Below are positions 42,858 through 52,166 of a stretch of DNA of 64,000 bases, piece by piece. This DNA comes from Clostridium porci (lineage in GTDB: Bacteria > Bacillota > Clostridia > Lachnospirales > Lachnospiraceae), in assembly GCF_009696375.1 (NCBI RefSeq), contig NZ_VUMD01000003.1:124001-188000 (forward strand). Reading direction: 5' to 3'. Made by a program: the position numbers and the translations under genes. The notes under the pieces were generated by a model. The model did no database searches, was not told the DNA's origin, and saw only the letters and a program-made list of their open reading frames with translations. The number at the start of each line of letters is the position of its first letter. Position 1 is the stretch's first letter.

Positions 42858-43901
42858 CTACACAGACATAAAAAGCATCTGCCCCAAGGTGCGTAACCAT
42901 GTATTCTTTGTAAATCCGTATCTCAAAATCAAATACATCTTCCCCAGACGGCTCCCTTCGGGAAGCTGTGTAAATTTCTCCAGTATATTCCTTTCCCGCT
43001 CTCCCAGATTGTCCCCAAACAGCTTAAGGAAGCTCTCTGCCTGGGCGAACATTCTCCTGTAGTTCTCTCTGGCTGCGCTTGCATCCTTGATTCTGGCTTT
43101 CATGGATTGCAGATTATCTCCCCGTTCAGCCCCAAGAGCGTTGCTGTCATGCTGCCGGTAGAAGTAAAGAGCCTCGTCTATGAAATCAATTCTTCCAAAG
43201 GCTGCTGCTATCAGAGCCAGCCAGGCATCATGCATCAGGCAGGCTTCGGGCAGTCGCTCCAGAAAGGGCAGCATCCCCCGATTTATCATAACCGCCCCCC
43301 CTGTAACATTATTCTGAACCAGGAGCTGGGACAGCCTCGTCCGCTCCGGGGAAATCTTCTGATATTTAAAAAAGCTGGGAGCAATCACATAAAGGCACTC
43401 ATCCACCACCATTAGGTCAGAGTGAACCAAAATAGGAAAGGGAAAGGTCTTCAGCTTCAGCGTTTCCCCTTCCAAAGCCTTCATTCGTTTCAATAGCCGT
43501 TCTCCTTTGTAAGTCAGCCACACATCATCCTGATCGCTGAGCATAAAATACTCTGACAGGGCCAGCTCCTTGAGAAAGCCTCTGCTCTTCCTTCCCAACT
43601 CCCTGTATTCCCGCAGATCCTTTTCAAGCTCCTCCTCCCGGCCAGGTCTGTGATCTGCCACCAGCTTTAAAAGCTTTAGAAAATGGGCTGCTGCACCGCC
43701 GGAGGCGCAGCTTCTGTAAAGTACCAGCACACGCTCCCTGTGAGTTTTCTGATAACGCTCAAGCACCTTGGGAGTGGCATCCCAAGAACAGTCGTCAGAC
43801 ACCAGAATCCGTATATCCCTCCGGGTCTGGGCCAAAATGGAATCCAACTGCTGATTGATGTATTTGCTTCCATTGTAGGAGGCGATTAACACAGTAATCA
43901 T
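42858..43901 (-). CDS. Family 2 glycosyltransferase with a charged insert
   Basis: 347 aa. MITVLIASYNGSKYINQQLD and LVSDDCSWDATPKVL open a GT2 domain; YFMLSDQDDVWL (near residue 128) is the DQDDVW-type metal site of rhamnosyltransferase-like enzymes. Between them lies a charged helical insert of about 45 residues (GREEELEKDLREYRELGRKS) not usual in the family. YFYRQHDSNALG and a basic C-terminus follow. It starts within the last codons of the acyltransferase gene. The 264 bp after it hold no gene. Confidence 0.85.
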   Translation of the reverse strand: MITVLIASYNGSKYINQQLDSILAQTRRDIRILVSDDCSWDATPKVLERYQKTHRERVLVLYRSCASGGAAAHFLKLLKLVADHRPGREEELEKDLREYRELGRKSRGFLKELALSEYFMLSDQDDVWLTYKGERLLKRMKALEGETLKLKTFPFPILVHSDLMVVDECLYVIAPSFFKYQKISPERTRLSQLLVQNNVTGGAVMINRGMLPFLERLPEACLMHDAWLALIAAAFGRIDFIDEALYFYRQHDSNALGAERGDNLQSMKARIKDASAARENYRRMFAQAESFLKLFGDNLGERERNILEKFTQLPEGSRLGKMYLILRYGFTKNTWLRTLGQMLFMSV

Positions 43902-45010
43902 CTTTCATCTCTCCTAGCAGACTTAAGCGTAACCCCGTTCATCCAGGGAAGGTGTTTCTCTATCAGCCATACCATGCCCGCTTCAATTACCATCACAACA
44001 ACAAACAATCCCATATCCCAGGGCGCCTTAAGAAGCAAGCCTGGATATCCGGCTTTCCCTGCAAGAAATTTAAGCAGTGCGATCACCGGAACCAGATGGG
44101 TACACATAATGGTGAGGGAATGTCTCCCGCAGTAGGTAAGGGCTGGAATCAATACACCTTTTAGCAAAAGCACATCCTTCCAGCTTCCTTGAAAGGCGTA
44201 TGCCCTCTCCCAAAAGGCCAGGATGGAAGATGCGATAAATAAAGCGGTAAGAATCCACTGGACAGGATTAGCCATGGTAAGATAATTAAAATCACAGCCC
44301 GGAACGATCCAGGCAGCCAAAATTCCAGCCGCCGTCAGAGCCAGAGCCACCCCAAAGCTCACCCTCTGTCCCGAATAATTGACGAAGCGTTTCCAGCCCC
44401 GGCACGCAGCCACGCCGCCGGCTGCCAGAAGGAAACCTGCCATTGCCTTTATATAAACCATAACCGGCAGATGAACCACCCTCCAAAGTGTCGTATTCTC
44501 TCTGCGTGCATTGATATATAGGATAAGCAGCACACTTATGATACCGGCGGCTCCCGCCCCGGCAAGCATCGCCTTTCTACGCCCATAGACCTGATTTAGC
44601 AGCAATTCTGTTATAAAAATGCTGGGCAAAAACCACAACGTCTCCAGACCTACCAATGTCCCTGTATAATAGATATCCGAAAGCAGCACCAGCGCCGTAT
44701 ACTTCTCAGGCCACACCAGTATGGTTCTGCACAAAATAAGCAGAATACTGTAACACACATAGGGAACCCCCAGACTTGCAAGACGCCTCCTGCACATTTC
44801 TTTTGCTGATATGCCAGTAGGTTTCCCCTCATATTTAAGCTGGTATCTCCAGCCTGTATACACATAAAAAACAGCCAGCATAAAAAAAACGTACCAGTCT
44901 GAAATCGCTCCCAGATTGGTCTGTGCCAGGCAATGACTGGCTACCACGCCCAGTATCCCCATTCCCTTGGCCGCATCCAGATATGCTTCCCTGCCTCCCC
45001 TTCCTTCCAT
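43898..45010 (-). CDS. Membrane acyltransferase (acyltransferase 3 family, NolL-like)
   Basis: 370 aa, ten membrane helices. EAYLDAAKGMGILGVVASHC with the catalytic-type histidine lies at the N-terminus; YCGRHSLTIMCTHLVPVIAL is the conserved late segment. Family members O-acetylate polysaccharides or sugars at the membrane. It overlaps the next GT2 gene by 4 bp. It is probably responsible for acetyl decoration of the block A glycan; the site is unknown. Confidence 0.86.
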   Translation of the reverse strand: MEGRGGREAYLDAAKGMGILGVVASHCLAQTNLGAISDWYVFFMLAVFYVYTGWRYQLKYEGKPTGISAKEMCRRRLASLGVPYVCYSILLILCRTILVWPEKYTALVLLSDIYYTGTLVGLETLWFLPSIFITELLLNQVYGRRKAMLAGAGAAGIISVLLILYINARRENTTLWRVVHLPVMVYIKAMAGFLLAAGGVAACRGWKRFVNYSGQRVSFGVALALTAAGILAAWIVPGCDFNYLTMANPVQWILTALFIASSILAFWERAYAFQGSWKDVLLLKGVLIPALTYCGRHSLTIMCTHLVPVIALLKFLAGKAGYPGLLLKAPWDMGLFVVVMVIEAGMVWLIEKHLPWMNGVTLKSARRDER

Positions 45011-45106
45011 TTAGCCTGCTTCCTTCCATCTGTCAAAATTTATATGCAATCAAGAAACGCTTCCGCCAGGCCACAGGAACCTTAAGGCTCTGCTAATCGG
45101 CCGCCT

Positions 45107-46210
45107 CTACCGGCCAAGCGCCTCCTGAGCCATCTCCATGGCAGCCTCAATCACCTTGTCCATATCATAGTACTTATATTCTCCCAATCTGCCGCCGAAT
45201 ATTACATTGGCCTCCTTCCTGGCCAGCCCGGCATACTTCTGGTACAATGCCTGATTCTTCTCATCATTGACCGGATAATAAGGCTCCATACCCTCCTGCC
45301 AGGTCACCGGATACTCCCTCGTAACCACCGTAACCGGCTGATTTCCAAAAGCGAAGTGCTTATGCTCAATCGTCCTGGTATAAGGGGTCTCCCTGTCTGT
45401 ATAGTTCACAACTGCCACTCCCTGGTGATTCTCTTCCTCATAGATATCCGACTCAAACCGCAGACTCCGGTACTCCAGTTTTCCAAACCGGTATCCAAAA
45501 TAGGCGTCAATAGTTCCCGTGTAAACAACCGTCCCCCCCATACTGTCATAATGGGCCTTATGCTCCAGGTAATCCACTCCCAGCTCTACCTCACAGCCCC
45601 CAAACAGCTTTTCAATCATTACATTATATCCGTCCACAGGGATTCCCTGGTATGGATCATTAAAATAATTATTATCATAAAGGTAGCGAACCGGAATCCG
45701 TTTAATAATAAAGGCTGGGAGCTCCTTGCAGTCTCTTCCCCACTGCTTCTCTGTATATCCCTTGATCAGCTTCTCATACAGTTCCCTTCCAACCAGGCTT
45801 ATGGCCTGCTCCTCCAAATTCCTGGGCTCCCCTGTTACCTCCGCCCTCTGACTGTCAATCACAGCCCTGGCCTCAGCCGGGGTGGAAATCCCCCAAAGTT
45901 TGCTGAAGGTGTTCATATTAAAAGGCAGGTTGTACATTTCTCCTTTATAATTTGCCACCGGACTGTTGGTATAGCGGTTAAATTCAGCCAAAGAATTTAC
46001 AAAGTCCCACACCTTCTTGTTGCTGGTATGAAAAATATGAGCCCCGTATTTGTGTACCTTAATTCCTTTTATATCCTCACAATATACATTTCCTCCCAGG
46101 TGCTCTCTCTTTTCCACTACCAGGCAGGTTTTCCCGCTCCTTCCTGCATACCATGCAAAAACTCCTGCATAAAGCCCGCTCCCTACTAATATATAATCAT
46201 ATTTTCTCAT
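45107..46210 (-). CDS. glf: UDP-galactopyranose mutase
   Basis: 367 aa flavoprotein. YILVGSGLYAGVFAWYAGRS is the FAD-binding GxGxxG region, EKREHLGGNVYCEDIKGI the second dinucleotide segment, and KYGAHIFHTSNKKVW plus IEHKHFAFGNQP the Glf signatures. It interconverts UDP-Galp and UDP-Galf, so the surface glycan probably contains galactofuranose. A dedicated galactofuranosyltransferase cannot be picked out among the GT2 genes. Confidence 0.96.
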   Translation of the reverse strand: MRKYDYILVGSGLYAGVFAWYAGRSGKTCLVVEKREHLGGNVYCEDIKGIKVHKYGAHIFHTSNKKVWDFVNSLAEFNRYTNSPVANYKGEMYNLPFNMNTFSKLWGISTPAEARAVIDSQRAEVTGEPRNLEEQAISLVGRELYEKLIKGYTEKQWGRDCKELPAFIIKRIPVRYLYDNNYFNDPYQGIPVDGYNVMIEKLFGGCEVELGVDYLEHKAHYDSMGGTVVYTGTIDAYFGYRFGKLEYRSLRFESDIYEEENHQGVAVVNYTDRETPYTRTIEHKHFAFGNQPVTVVTREYPVTWQEGMEPYYPVNDEKNQALYQKYAGLARKEANVIFGGRLGEYKYYDMDKVIEAAMEMAQEALGR

Positions 46211-46299
46211 AATCAGACATCTCCCTCCTGAATAGGTTTCGTTTCACAAACGTCCTGCTTCTATCCCTCCCATGATACAATATCACAAGCAGAACCAAA

Positions 46300-47085
46300 C
46301 TACCACTTTACCGGAATCCCCAAAACCAACCATCTCAAACCAAAAAGCAGCAGAAGATGTACTGGATAAAACCAGTAAAACAGATACTTCATGCTCCGCC
46401 GTCCACGACTGCCGTTGTAAAAATATAGAGGAATGAAAGACAGCCCGGCAGCCCCCCAGGTAATGTACAGAGACTCTATGAAAGCCATAGCGCTGCCTCC
46501 TAAAAGCCTGGGCAGTCTTTTCTTCTTCAGAAGATAGTAAACTGACATAAGCATAATTCCATAATAGCTGTAGTCCGCCTTTAGAAACCAAGCCAGAATA
46601 CAACCGCCACCTACGGACAGCCCTATATACACGCTTCTGCGTGAGTCAGAATAGGCCTCTGCCTTCTTAAGCCCCTGAAGGGTAAAAAGCCCGGCAACCA
46701 TTTCAAAAAAGACATTCTGAGAACTCCATGATACTTGATTGCTGACAGCCAAGTCAAAGGGAAGCTCCGAGATCAGGGCAAAAACCACCATCCTCAGACA
46801 GTATTTTCTCCTGTCATGGGTGTGGATAAATCCTTCGGTCAGCAGGAAACAAAAGATGGGAAAGGCCAGCCTTCCCACTATCCTGCATCCAAGGTACAGC
46901 CTGTAAAGGCCCACACTCCACCCATAGCCCTCCAGAGGACCAAGGAACCTGATTTCCCCCCAGTAATCGCCTACATATAGGAGAATCACAGCTCCAATGT
47001 GATCAATGAACATAGACGCCAGGGCAATAAGCTTTAACGCAGTTCCATCCAGCCCCTTATATCTGCGGTTTCTTCCTTGATCCAC
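46300..47085 (-). CDS. TraX-family membrane protein
   Basis: 261 aa, about eight membrane helices. LDGTALKLIALASMFIDHIGA, then RIVGRLAFPIFCFLLTEGFIHT and ELPFDLAVS are TraX-family signatures. F-plasmid TraX N-acetylates pilin; chromosomal homologues in Clostridia are uncharacterised, and the membership in an O-acyltransferase-like superfamily suggests glycan or protein acylation. The start is GTG at 47085 with GGAAGG 6 nt upstream. First gene of block A, 90 bp before glf. Confidence 0.85.
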   Translation of the reverse strand: MDQGRNRRYKGLDGTALKLIALASMFIDHIGAVILLYVGDYWGEIRFLGPLEGYGWSVGLYRLYLGCRIVGRLAFPIFCFLLTEGFIHTHDRRKYCLRMVVFALISELPFDLAVSNQVSWSSQNVFFEMVAGLFTLQGLKKAEAYSDSRRSVYIGLSVGGGCILAWFLKADYSYYGIMLMSVYYLLKKKRLPRLLGGSAMAFIESLYITWGAAGLSFIPLYFYNGSRGRRSMKYLFYWFYPVHLLLLFGLRWLVLGIPVKW

Positions 47086-47126
47086 GGCAAACCTTCCCCT
47101 CCTTACAGTTCTTCCATATCCCCCTT

Positions 47127-47132
47127 ATTGTA
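47127..47132 (-). promoter_or_regulatory. Extended -10 promoter of block A
   Basis: Minus strand TG-G-TACAAT, with a weak -35 (TTTTCA) 17 bp upstream. It is 42 bp before the traX-like start and just after the terminator at 47213-47250. Confidence 0.5.
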
Positions 47133-47212
47133 CCAGCAAATGCCTTATATGAAAAGAGGTTTCTCCCATCTTTCCAGACAGCCTCCGCAGCCTGCCTCTG
47201 TCAGTATCCTTC

Positions 47213-47250
47213 CAAAGCAAAAGGAATCTGCTCCGTCTCAGGCAGATTCC
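47213..47250 (-). terminator. Intrinsic terminator after the CheY gene
   Basis: On the minus strand GGAATCTGC (47250-47242) pairs perfectly with GCAGATTCC (47231-47223), then TTTTGCTTTGG. It separates the chemotaxis-like set from block A. Confidence 0.75.
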
Positions 47251-47298
47251 CGATCAACACCTTTTATTTCATTCAAGACAGGGCATGCCTTCCTTTTT

Positions 47299-47667
47299 CT
47301 ACGGGCATTCCGAAACCTGCCCCAGAGCTTTAAGCAGGGAGTCCTTCTCCAAAGGCTTGTAAATAAATCCTTTTACACCGATTTTTCGCGCTTCGTCAAT
47401 GGTACTGTCATAGAATAATGAAGAAACCATGAGGATTCTGGCAGCAGGCCATTTCTCGATCAAAAGCCTGGCCGCATCCAGGCCATCCATCCCCGGCATT
47501 ACAATATCCATAGTAACCAAATCCGGTCTGCAGTTCTCATAAGCCTGAAGTACGCTTTCGCCATCCTGGCAATATTCCACGATTTCAAACTCCGTATCCT
47601 GAAGTAATTTTTTTATCTGGAGGTAGACAACCCGAGAATCATCTACTATCATTATCCGTTTCTTCAA
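47299..47667 (-). CDS. CheY-like single-domain response regulator
   Basis: 122 aa from TTG at 47667, chosen because GGGAGG lies 7 nt upstream; an ATG six codons earlier lacks a site and sits deeper in cheX. RIMIVDDSRVVYLQIKKLL has the acidic pair, VTMDIVMPGMDGLDAA the phosphoacceptor aspartate, MVSSLFYDS the switch region and GFIYKPLEKD the conserved lysine. It has no output domain. It overlaps the CheX-like gene by 29 bp, so the pair probably works together, with CheX dephosphorylating CheY. Confidence 0.9.
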   Translation of the reverse strand: MKKRIMIVDDSRVVYLQIKKLLQDTEFEIVEYCQDGESVLQAYENCRPDLVTMDIVMPGMDGLDAARLLIEKWPAARILMVSSLFYDSTIDEARKIGVKGFIYKPLEKDSLLKALGQVSECP

Positions 47668-48145
47668 TCTTTTTCCTCCCGTCATTCATAGGCGCTCTGT
47701 AAGCAGTCGTCAAGCAGCAATAAAGAGGGTCAGGGCAATTTACAATATATCGGGTTACATTGATTTCATTCTCTCCATAGACAGCAGGAAGCCGCCTGCC
47801 CTCTGCAATGAGGGGAGGTGGAAAACGGGCTGACGCACCCGTCATGCGAAACATAGAGGATACAACATCTCCCAGGATAATATTCACGCACTCTCTCATG
47901 CACTCCCGAATATCATCCTCATCCGCCACAGGTTCTCCCAGCATCTCATCCGCCAATCTCCCCATTAGCTTACGCTCCATGCAAAATGCCAGCCAGGCAT
48001 CATACTTCCCTGTCAACTCAGCGTATGCTGTGTGCCATTCCCTGCCGCAGTCCCCTGCCCCTTGTATCCGCTCCGGGCAAAAGCCGATGGCACGGCATAA
48101 GGCCCTTTCTGCTGCCTCATGAAATAATTGCCCTGTCCCATTCAT
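47639..48145 (-). CDS. CheX-like chemotaxis phosphatase
   Basis: 168 aa from the ATG at 48145 (MNGTGQLFHEAAERALCRA); a frame to 48208 exists but its upstream residues look non-coding. MGRLADEMLGEPVADEDDIR and ECVNIILGDVVSSMFRMTG resemble CheX/CheC, whose E-x2-N motif hydrolyses CheY-P (here ECVN). The immediate CheY-like neighbour supports this. It follows a FapA-domain gene, 142 bp downstream. Confidence 0.72.
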   Translation of the reverse strand: MNGTGQLFHEAAERALCRAIGFCPERIQGAGDCGREWHTAYAELTGKYDAWLAFCMERKLMGRLADEMLGEPVADEDDIRECMRECVNIILGDVVSSMFRMTGASARFPPPLIAEGRRLPAVYGENEINVTRYIVNCPDPLYCCLTTAYRAPMNDGRKKIEETDNDSR

Positions 48146-48286
48146 TATACCTAACTTCCTTCTTGCCTCCACTTCATAACAAGCCTTCCATTTTCTGCTG
48201 CTACTCAAAAATGCCTGTCACCCCTTTTTTACATACAAACCAAGCAGGCCGTTTACACCCCCTTGCGCTCCTTTCCCTCTTTTCTA

Positions 48287-50053
48287 TTACCTCAGCAGAA
48301 GTTCATCTTCGCTTACATGAATATCGCACATAGAAATCCTTTCGCTGATTGTGCGGCTGAACTCTCCCATACTGACACGCACCGTTGGATAGATAGTTCC
48401 GGCCCTGATTCTGCACTTAGACACATCCAAAGCCGTTTCCCCCAATTCCTCCAGCTGTTTCTTAAGACGGGATTCCTCTGATTCAAGATTGGAATGCCGG
48501 AGCCTGCCGCTTGCAATTTTATGAAGCTTTTCCGAACTTACCTCATCCATGCGATCCAGAAAACAGAGATTTTTCTCAACCCTTTCCCGCTCTCCCTCCA
48601 GCTCCTTTAGCGTCAACAGGATAGAATCCTTTTGCTGCTGCACATAGGGTCTCTCTCCCACAATCAGGGTTGTAATTCGCTCCGCCTGGCAGCCGATTAC
48701 CTCTGCCTCAATGGAAACTGCAGCCACCAGCTTTCCGCCAATCACTGTCCCCCGGTTTGAACGTACAAAAATAGAGCGATCGCTGTACAAATAAGAAGAA
48801 AGAACGGCGCCGGCATGGATATCCTCACCTGCATACACCACACAGTTTTCAAAATACTTAGCAAACACACTGCCTCCAGCCTTGACGACCGTACTATCAT
48901 TCCCCAGTATGCCTCTGGATACAACCACGTCCCGGCCTGCCTCCACAAAAGCACGTTCAACAACCCCTCCAACCGAAATCGTCCCCTCTGCCTTAACCGA
49001 AAAGCCCTCGCATATGCTTCCTGTAATATATACGTCTCCAAGAAAATCTATGTTTCCCACGTGGAAGTCCACATCACCCGATACTCTGATGACCGGTCTG
49101 ATGCAAAATTTGCCTCCTTCGTATCTGAGCCTTCCGTCCACATCGGCCTTCAATTCCGTTCCGTCCTCATTCAGGGAGGTATTCTGACCCATGGGTATTC
49201 TGACCGTCTTTCCGGCCCTTTCCGGAATCACATTGCCCAGAACATCCCTCCCATCCTTTCCCTTTGTAGGTAAACACACCTTGCAGATTACATCTCCGGC
49301 ATGGATGTTCTGTATATTGTTCTGTATGTGATAATCCAGGTTTCCATACTGATCGGTTCCGAACATCCGCTCTGGCTCCCGCTCATATTTTTCCTCCAGG
49401 CGTCCATCCTCACCAGGAACCATCGGCGTTCCGCAGGCAACCGGCACCAGTCTGAAAAAGGGCTGTTCCCTGACAATATAATCCAACTGTCCCTCCTGAA
49501 TCCCTTCACAGACAGAAGCTCCTTTCAATGCCTCTTCCAGCTGGAAACGCTCCAGCTTCTTTCCCTCCCCGGCAGGCGGAAACGCAAAGGCCCAGGCCAC
49601 CAGTCTGTTTTTCGCCACATATATGCACACATCGGCATCCACAGACGGCTCCTTTCCCGACACGTCAGGACGAGTCGTATGCCATCGGCTTCTGGCTTTC
49701 ATCATCAGATGTACGATAGCACGGTATTTTTCGGCCTCTGCCTCTTCAGGCGTGAGAGGGAGCGCAAGCTGGTCTGTCTCCTCCAGAATCAGCTCAAATT
49801 CCGGTATCAGCCCATCTCCCTCTCCCTTCATGCCATTATCCTTACGGACAGCGTGGGTGCTTTCATACCACAATGAAAAAAGCAGACTGTTAGCAGGAAC
49901 ATTGACCGGCTTTCTCTCCGCAACAGAAGGCTCCTCCGGAACAGAAGAGGAGTCCTCAGAGGGTGGTTCCTCCCCTGCTGATTTTTTTAGTATAACCCTC
50001 TTTATTCGCTCCAACAAGGAGCCTCCCTCTGACACTTCCTTGCTGTTGTCCAT
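48287..50053 (-). CDS. FapA (DUF342) domain protein
   Basis: 588 aa. Residues 1-45 are a Glu/Pro-rich tail; the FapA/DUF342 domain spans about 150-470 with beta-helix-like repeats (DVYITGSICEGFSVKAEGTI, VEAGRDVVVSRGILG, IHAGAVLSSYLYSDRSIFV). Residues 480-560 are a coiled coil (LKELEGERERVEKNLCFLDR). DUF342 proteins occur with motility and chemotaxis genes; Vibrio FapA affects polar flagellum assembly. GGAGG precedes the ATG by 8 nt. It lies 42 bp after leuA with no terminator between. Confidence 0.88.
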   Translation of the reverse strand: MDNSKEVSEGGSLLERIKRVILKKSAGEEPPSEDSSSVPEEPSVAERKPVNVPANSLLFSLWYESTHAVRKDNGMKGEGDGLIPEFELILEETDQLALPLTPEEAEAEKYRAIVHLMMKARSRWHTTRPDVSGKEPSVDADVCIYVAKNRLVAWAFAFPPAGEGKKLERFQLEEALKGASVCEGIQEGQLDYIVREQPFFRLVPVACGTPMVPGEDGRLEEKYEREPERMFGTDQYGNLDYHIQNNIQNIHAGDVICKVCLPTKGKDGRDVLGNVIPERAGKTVRIPMGQNTSLNEDGTELKADVDGRLRYEGGKFCIRPVIRVSGDVDFHVGNIDFLGDVYITGSICEGFSVKAEGTISVGGVVERAFVEAGRDVVVSRGILGNDSTVVKAGGSVFAKYFENCVVYAGEDIHAGAVLSSYLYSDRSIFVRSNRGTVIGGKLVAAVSIEAEVIGCQAERITTLIVGERPYVQQQKDSILLTLKELEGERERVEKNLCFLDRMDEVSSEKLHKIASGRLRHSNLESEESRLKKQLEELGETALDVSKCRIRAGTIYPTVRVSMGEFSRTISERISMCDIHVSEDELLLR

Positions 50054-50095
50054 TTACGCAACCTCCTCCCCTCCTTCAGCCCCTTGAACCCCCAG

Positions 50096-51763
50096 CTAAT
50101 AAAACAGCCTGTTCACCGCACTGAAGATGCCTCTGATCGAAGCTCTGGTAATATTCGAGCTGATTCCCACTCCATAGGTAGCCTTTCCAGTCGTCTGATC
50201 TACCAAATGGATATAGGAGGCAGCCTGGGCTCCAGAACCAGATGACAAAGCATGCTCCGTGTAATCCAAAACCTTAATCTGGATACCCAGAGCCTCCTCC
50301 ATACCTCTTTGCACTGCGTCAATCGGCCCGTTACCAACGCCCTCCACGTATTTCTCAACACCGTGATCCGTATAAACAAGCTTAACCAGTGTCGCAAACT
50401 CCCCGTCTCCTGTCTCCGTATCAGTGATACGGCACTTGCAAAAGTGCATCGGCTCCTTGCGATCCAGATAGTTCTTCTTGAACTCCTCCATAATCTGCTC
50501 AGGCGCCACCTCACCCTGCTGCTCGGAAATCCTCTGAATCACATCCGCAAATTCCTTGTGCATGCCCTTCGGGAGTTTAAAGCCATAGAAGGTATCCATC
50601 ACAAAGGCCACTCCGCCCTTGCCGGACTGGCTGTTGATACGGACAACCGGCTCGTACTCCCTGCCGATGTCGCTGGGATCAATAGGAAGATAGGGCACCT
50701 CCCAGTATGGCCCCTTTCTCTCCCGAAGAGCCTGCATACCCTTGTTGATAGCATCCTGATGGGAACCGGAAAACGCGGTAAATACCAGCTTTCCCGCGTA
50801 AGGATGTCTGGGCGGAATATGCATCTTGGTGCACCGCTCATAAACCTCCGCAATTTCACGGACATTCTCAATATTAAGCTCAGGATTGATCCCTTGAGAA
50901 AACATATTATAGGCTACAGTCAGAATATCTACATTACCGGTACGCTCCCCATTGCCAAACAGCGTACCCTCCACCCGATCAGCCCCCGCAAGAAGCGCCA
51001 ACTCTGTAGAAGCAATACCTTCACCTCTGTCATTATGAGGATGAACGCTTAAGATTATGCTCTCTCTGTTCTTGAAATGGCTGTGCATCCACTCAATCTG
51101 ATCCGCATATACGTTGGGCGTGGTCATCTCAACTGTAGACGGGAGGTTAATAATGATGGGGTTCTCCTTAGTTGCGCCCCAGGTTTCCTGAACCGCGCTG
51201 CAAATATCAAGGGCAAATTCCAGCTCTGTTCCTGTAAAGCTCTCCGGTGAGTACTCCAGACGAATCCGGGTATCGCACTCAGCGCTATAACGCTGCACCA
51301 GCTTGGTCCCGATAATGGCAATATCCTTAATCTCCTCCCTATCCTTGTGGAATACCACATCCCGCTGCAGAGTGGAGGTGGAATTATAAATATGTACAAT
51401 AGCCTTCTTGATTCCGGCTAATGCCTCGAAGGTCCTCTTAATCAAATGCTCACGGCACTGCACCAGCACCTGAACCTCTACGTCATCTGGTATCAGCTTC
51501 CGCTCCACTAATGTACGAAGGAAATCATACTCAATTTGGGAAGCGGCGGGAAAGCCCACCTCAATCTCCTTAAAGCCCAGCTTAACAAGAAGATTGAACA
51601 TCTCCACCTTTTCCTCAACTACCATAGGCTCTACAAGCGCCTGGTTGCCGTCTCTCAGGTCTACGCTGCACCATACCGGCGCCTTTATGATTTCCTTGTC
51701 CGGCCATGTGCGCTCCGGAAAATTTACTACAGGGACTCTTTTATATCTTTGATAGTTTAACAT
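50096..51763 (-). CDS. leuA: 2-isopropylmalate synthase (long form)
   Basis: 555 aa from the ATG at 51763 (MLNYQRYKRVPVVNFPERTW), chosen because GGAGG lies 8 nt upstream. TIM-barrel domain: WCSVDLRDGNQALVEPM near the N-terminus with the metal-binding D, and LSVHPHNDRGEGIASTELA (the HxH ligand pair). The C-terminal 120 residues are the LeuA dimer/leucine-feedback domain (SSGSGAQAASYIHLV). It condenses acetyl-CoA with 2-ketoisovalerate. No other leu genes are adjacent. Its leader is described at 51764-52137. Confidence 0.96.
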   Translation of the reverse strand: MLNYQRYKRVPVVNFPERTWPDKEIIKAPVWCSVDLRDGNQALVEPMVVEEKVEMFNLLVKLGFKEIEVGFPAASQIEYDFLRTLVERKLIPDDVEVQVLVQCREHLIKRTFEALAGIKKAIVHIYNSTSTLQRDVVFHKDREEIKDIAIIGTKLVQRYSAECDTRIRLEYSPESFTGTELEFALDICSAVQETWGATKENPIIINLPSTVEMTTPNVYADQIEWMHSHFKNRESIILSVHPHNDRGEGIASTELALLAGADRVEGTLFGNGERTGNVDILTVAYNMFSQGINPELNIENVREIAEVYERCTKMHIPPRHPYAGKLVFTAFSGSHQDAINKGMQALRERKGPYWEVPYLPIDPSDIGREYEPVVRINSQSGKGGVAFVMDTFYGFKLPKGMHKEFADVIQRISEQQGEVAPEQIMEEFKKNYLDRKEPMHFCKCRITDTETGDGEFATLVKLVYTDHGVEKYVEGVGNGPIDAVQRGMEEALGIQIKVLDYTEHALSSGSGAQAASYIHLVDQTTGKATYGVGISSNITRASIRGIFSAVNRLFY

Positions 51764-52137
51764 GATACTTTCCTCCATTTCGTTCATATTGTCCAGGCCC
51801 GGACTGCTTCACAAAGCATCCCTTCCTGAATCCGCCATATCTGGCTGTCATAAGCTTGACTTTTCTTCATCTGCGTCTCTCAAGCCCTTACGGGCAGTCG
51901 CTCTATGACGCCATAGCGGCGAACAATGAAGCGTATGACACTTACTGATTCAGCCCCATTTACACCATTCCTTTACTCTGAATTTCGTTGACTGCCAGGC
52001 AGAGTATTCTGCACAGGCTGCAAAGCAGGCAGCCAGGCTGTGCGCCTGCCAACGCCATATCCGCTTATAGAATAAACACCCCAGCCCCGGAGGAAAACCG
52101 CCGGGACTAAGGTGTTTGCTTGCCTCAACGTTAATTA
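51764..52137 (-). promoter_or_regulatory. Long structured leuA leader with candidate Leu-rich leader peptide
   Basis: The predicted transcript start near 52131 leaves a 5' leader of about 370 nt. Near its 5' end a 44-nt hairpin (52074-52117) pairs AAACACCTTAGTCCCGG with CCGGGGCTGGGGTGTTT, about 19 bp with one mismatch and a TTTT loop. A 32-codon frame (52058-51960) starts ATG GCG TTG and contains CLLCSLCRILCLA: six leucines, but no strong ribosome site. Further hairpins include GCCC-GTAA-GGGC. No T-box motif was found. Attenuation by leucine is inferred. Confidence 0.5.
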
Positions 52138-52166
52138 ATTATAGCACACAGGGTCCTTTCTTACAA
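52138..52166 (-). promoter_or_regulatory. leuA: Sigma-A promoter of leuA
   Basis: Minus strand TTGTAA (52161-52166), 17-bp spacer, TATAAT (52138-52143), a near-consensus promoter. It lies about 375 bp before the leuA start. Confidence 0.8.

Noticed and set aside
422-47085. JUMPStart/ops or LoaP-type antitermination element at the glycan operon starts
   Set aside because: Predicted leaders of wzt, GT8 and the TraX-like gene are only about 40-60 nt and show no GGCGGTAG motif or clear hairpin.
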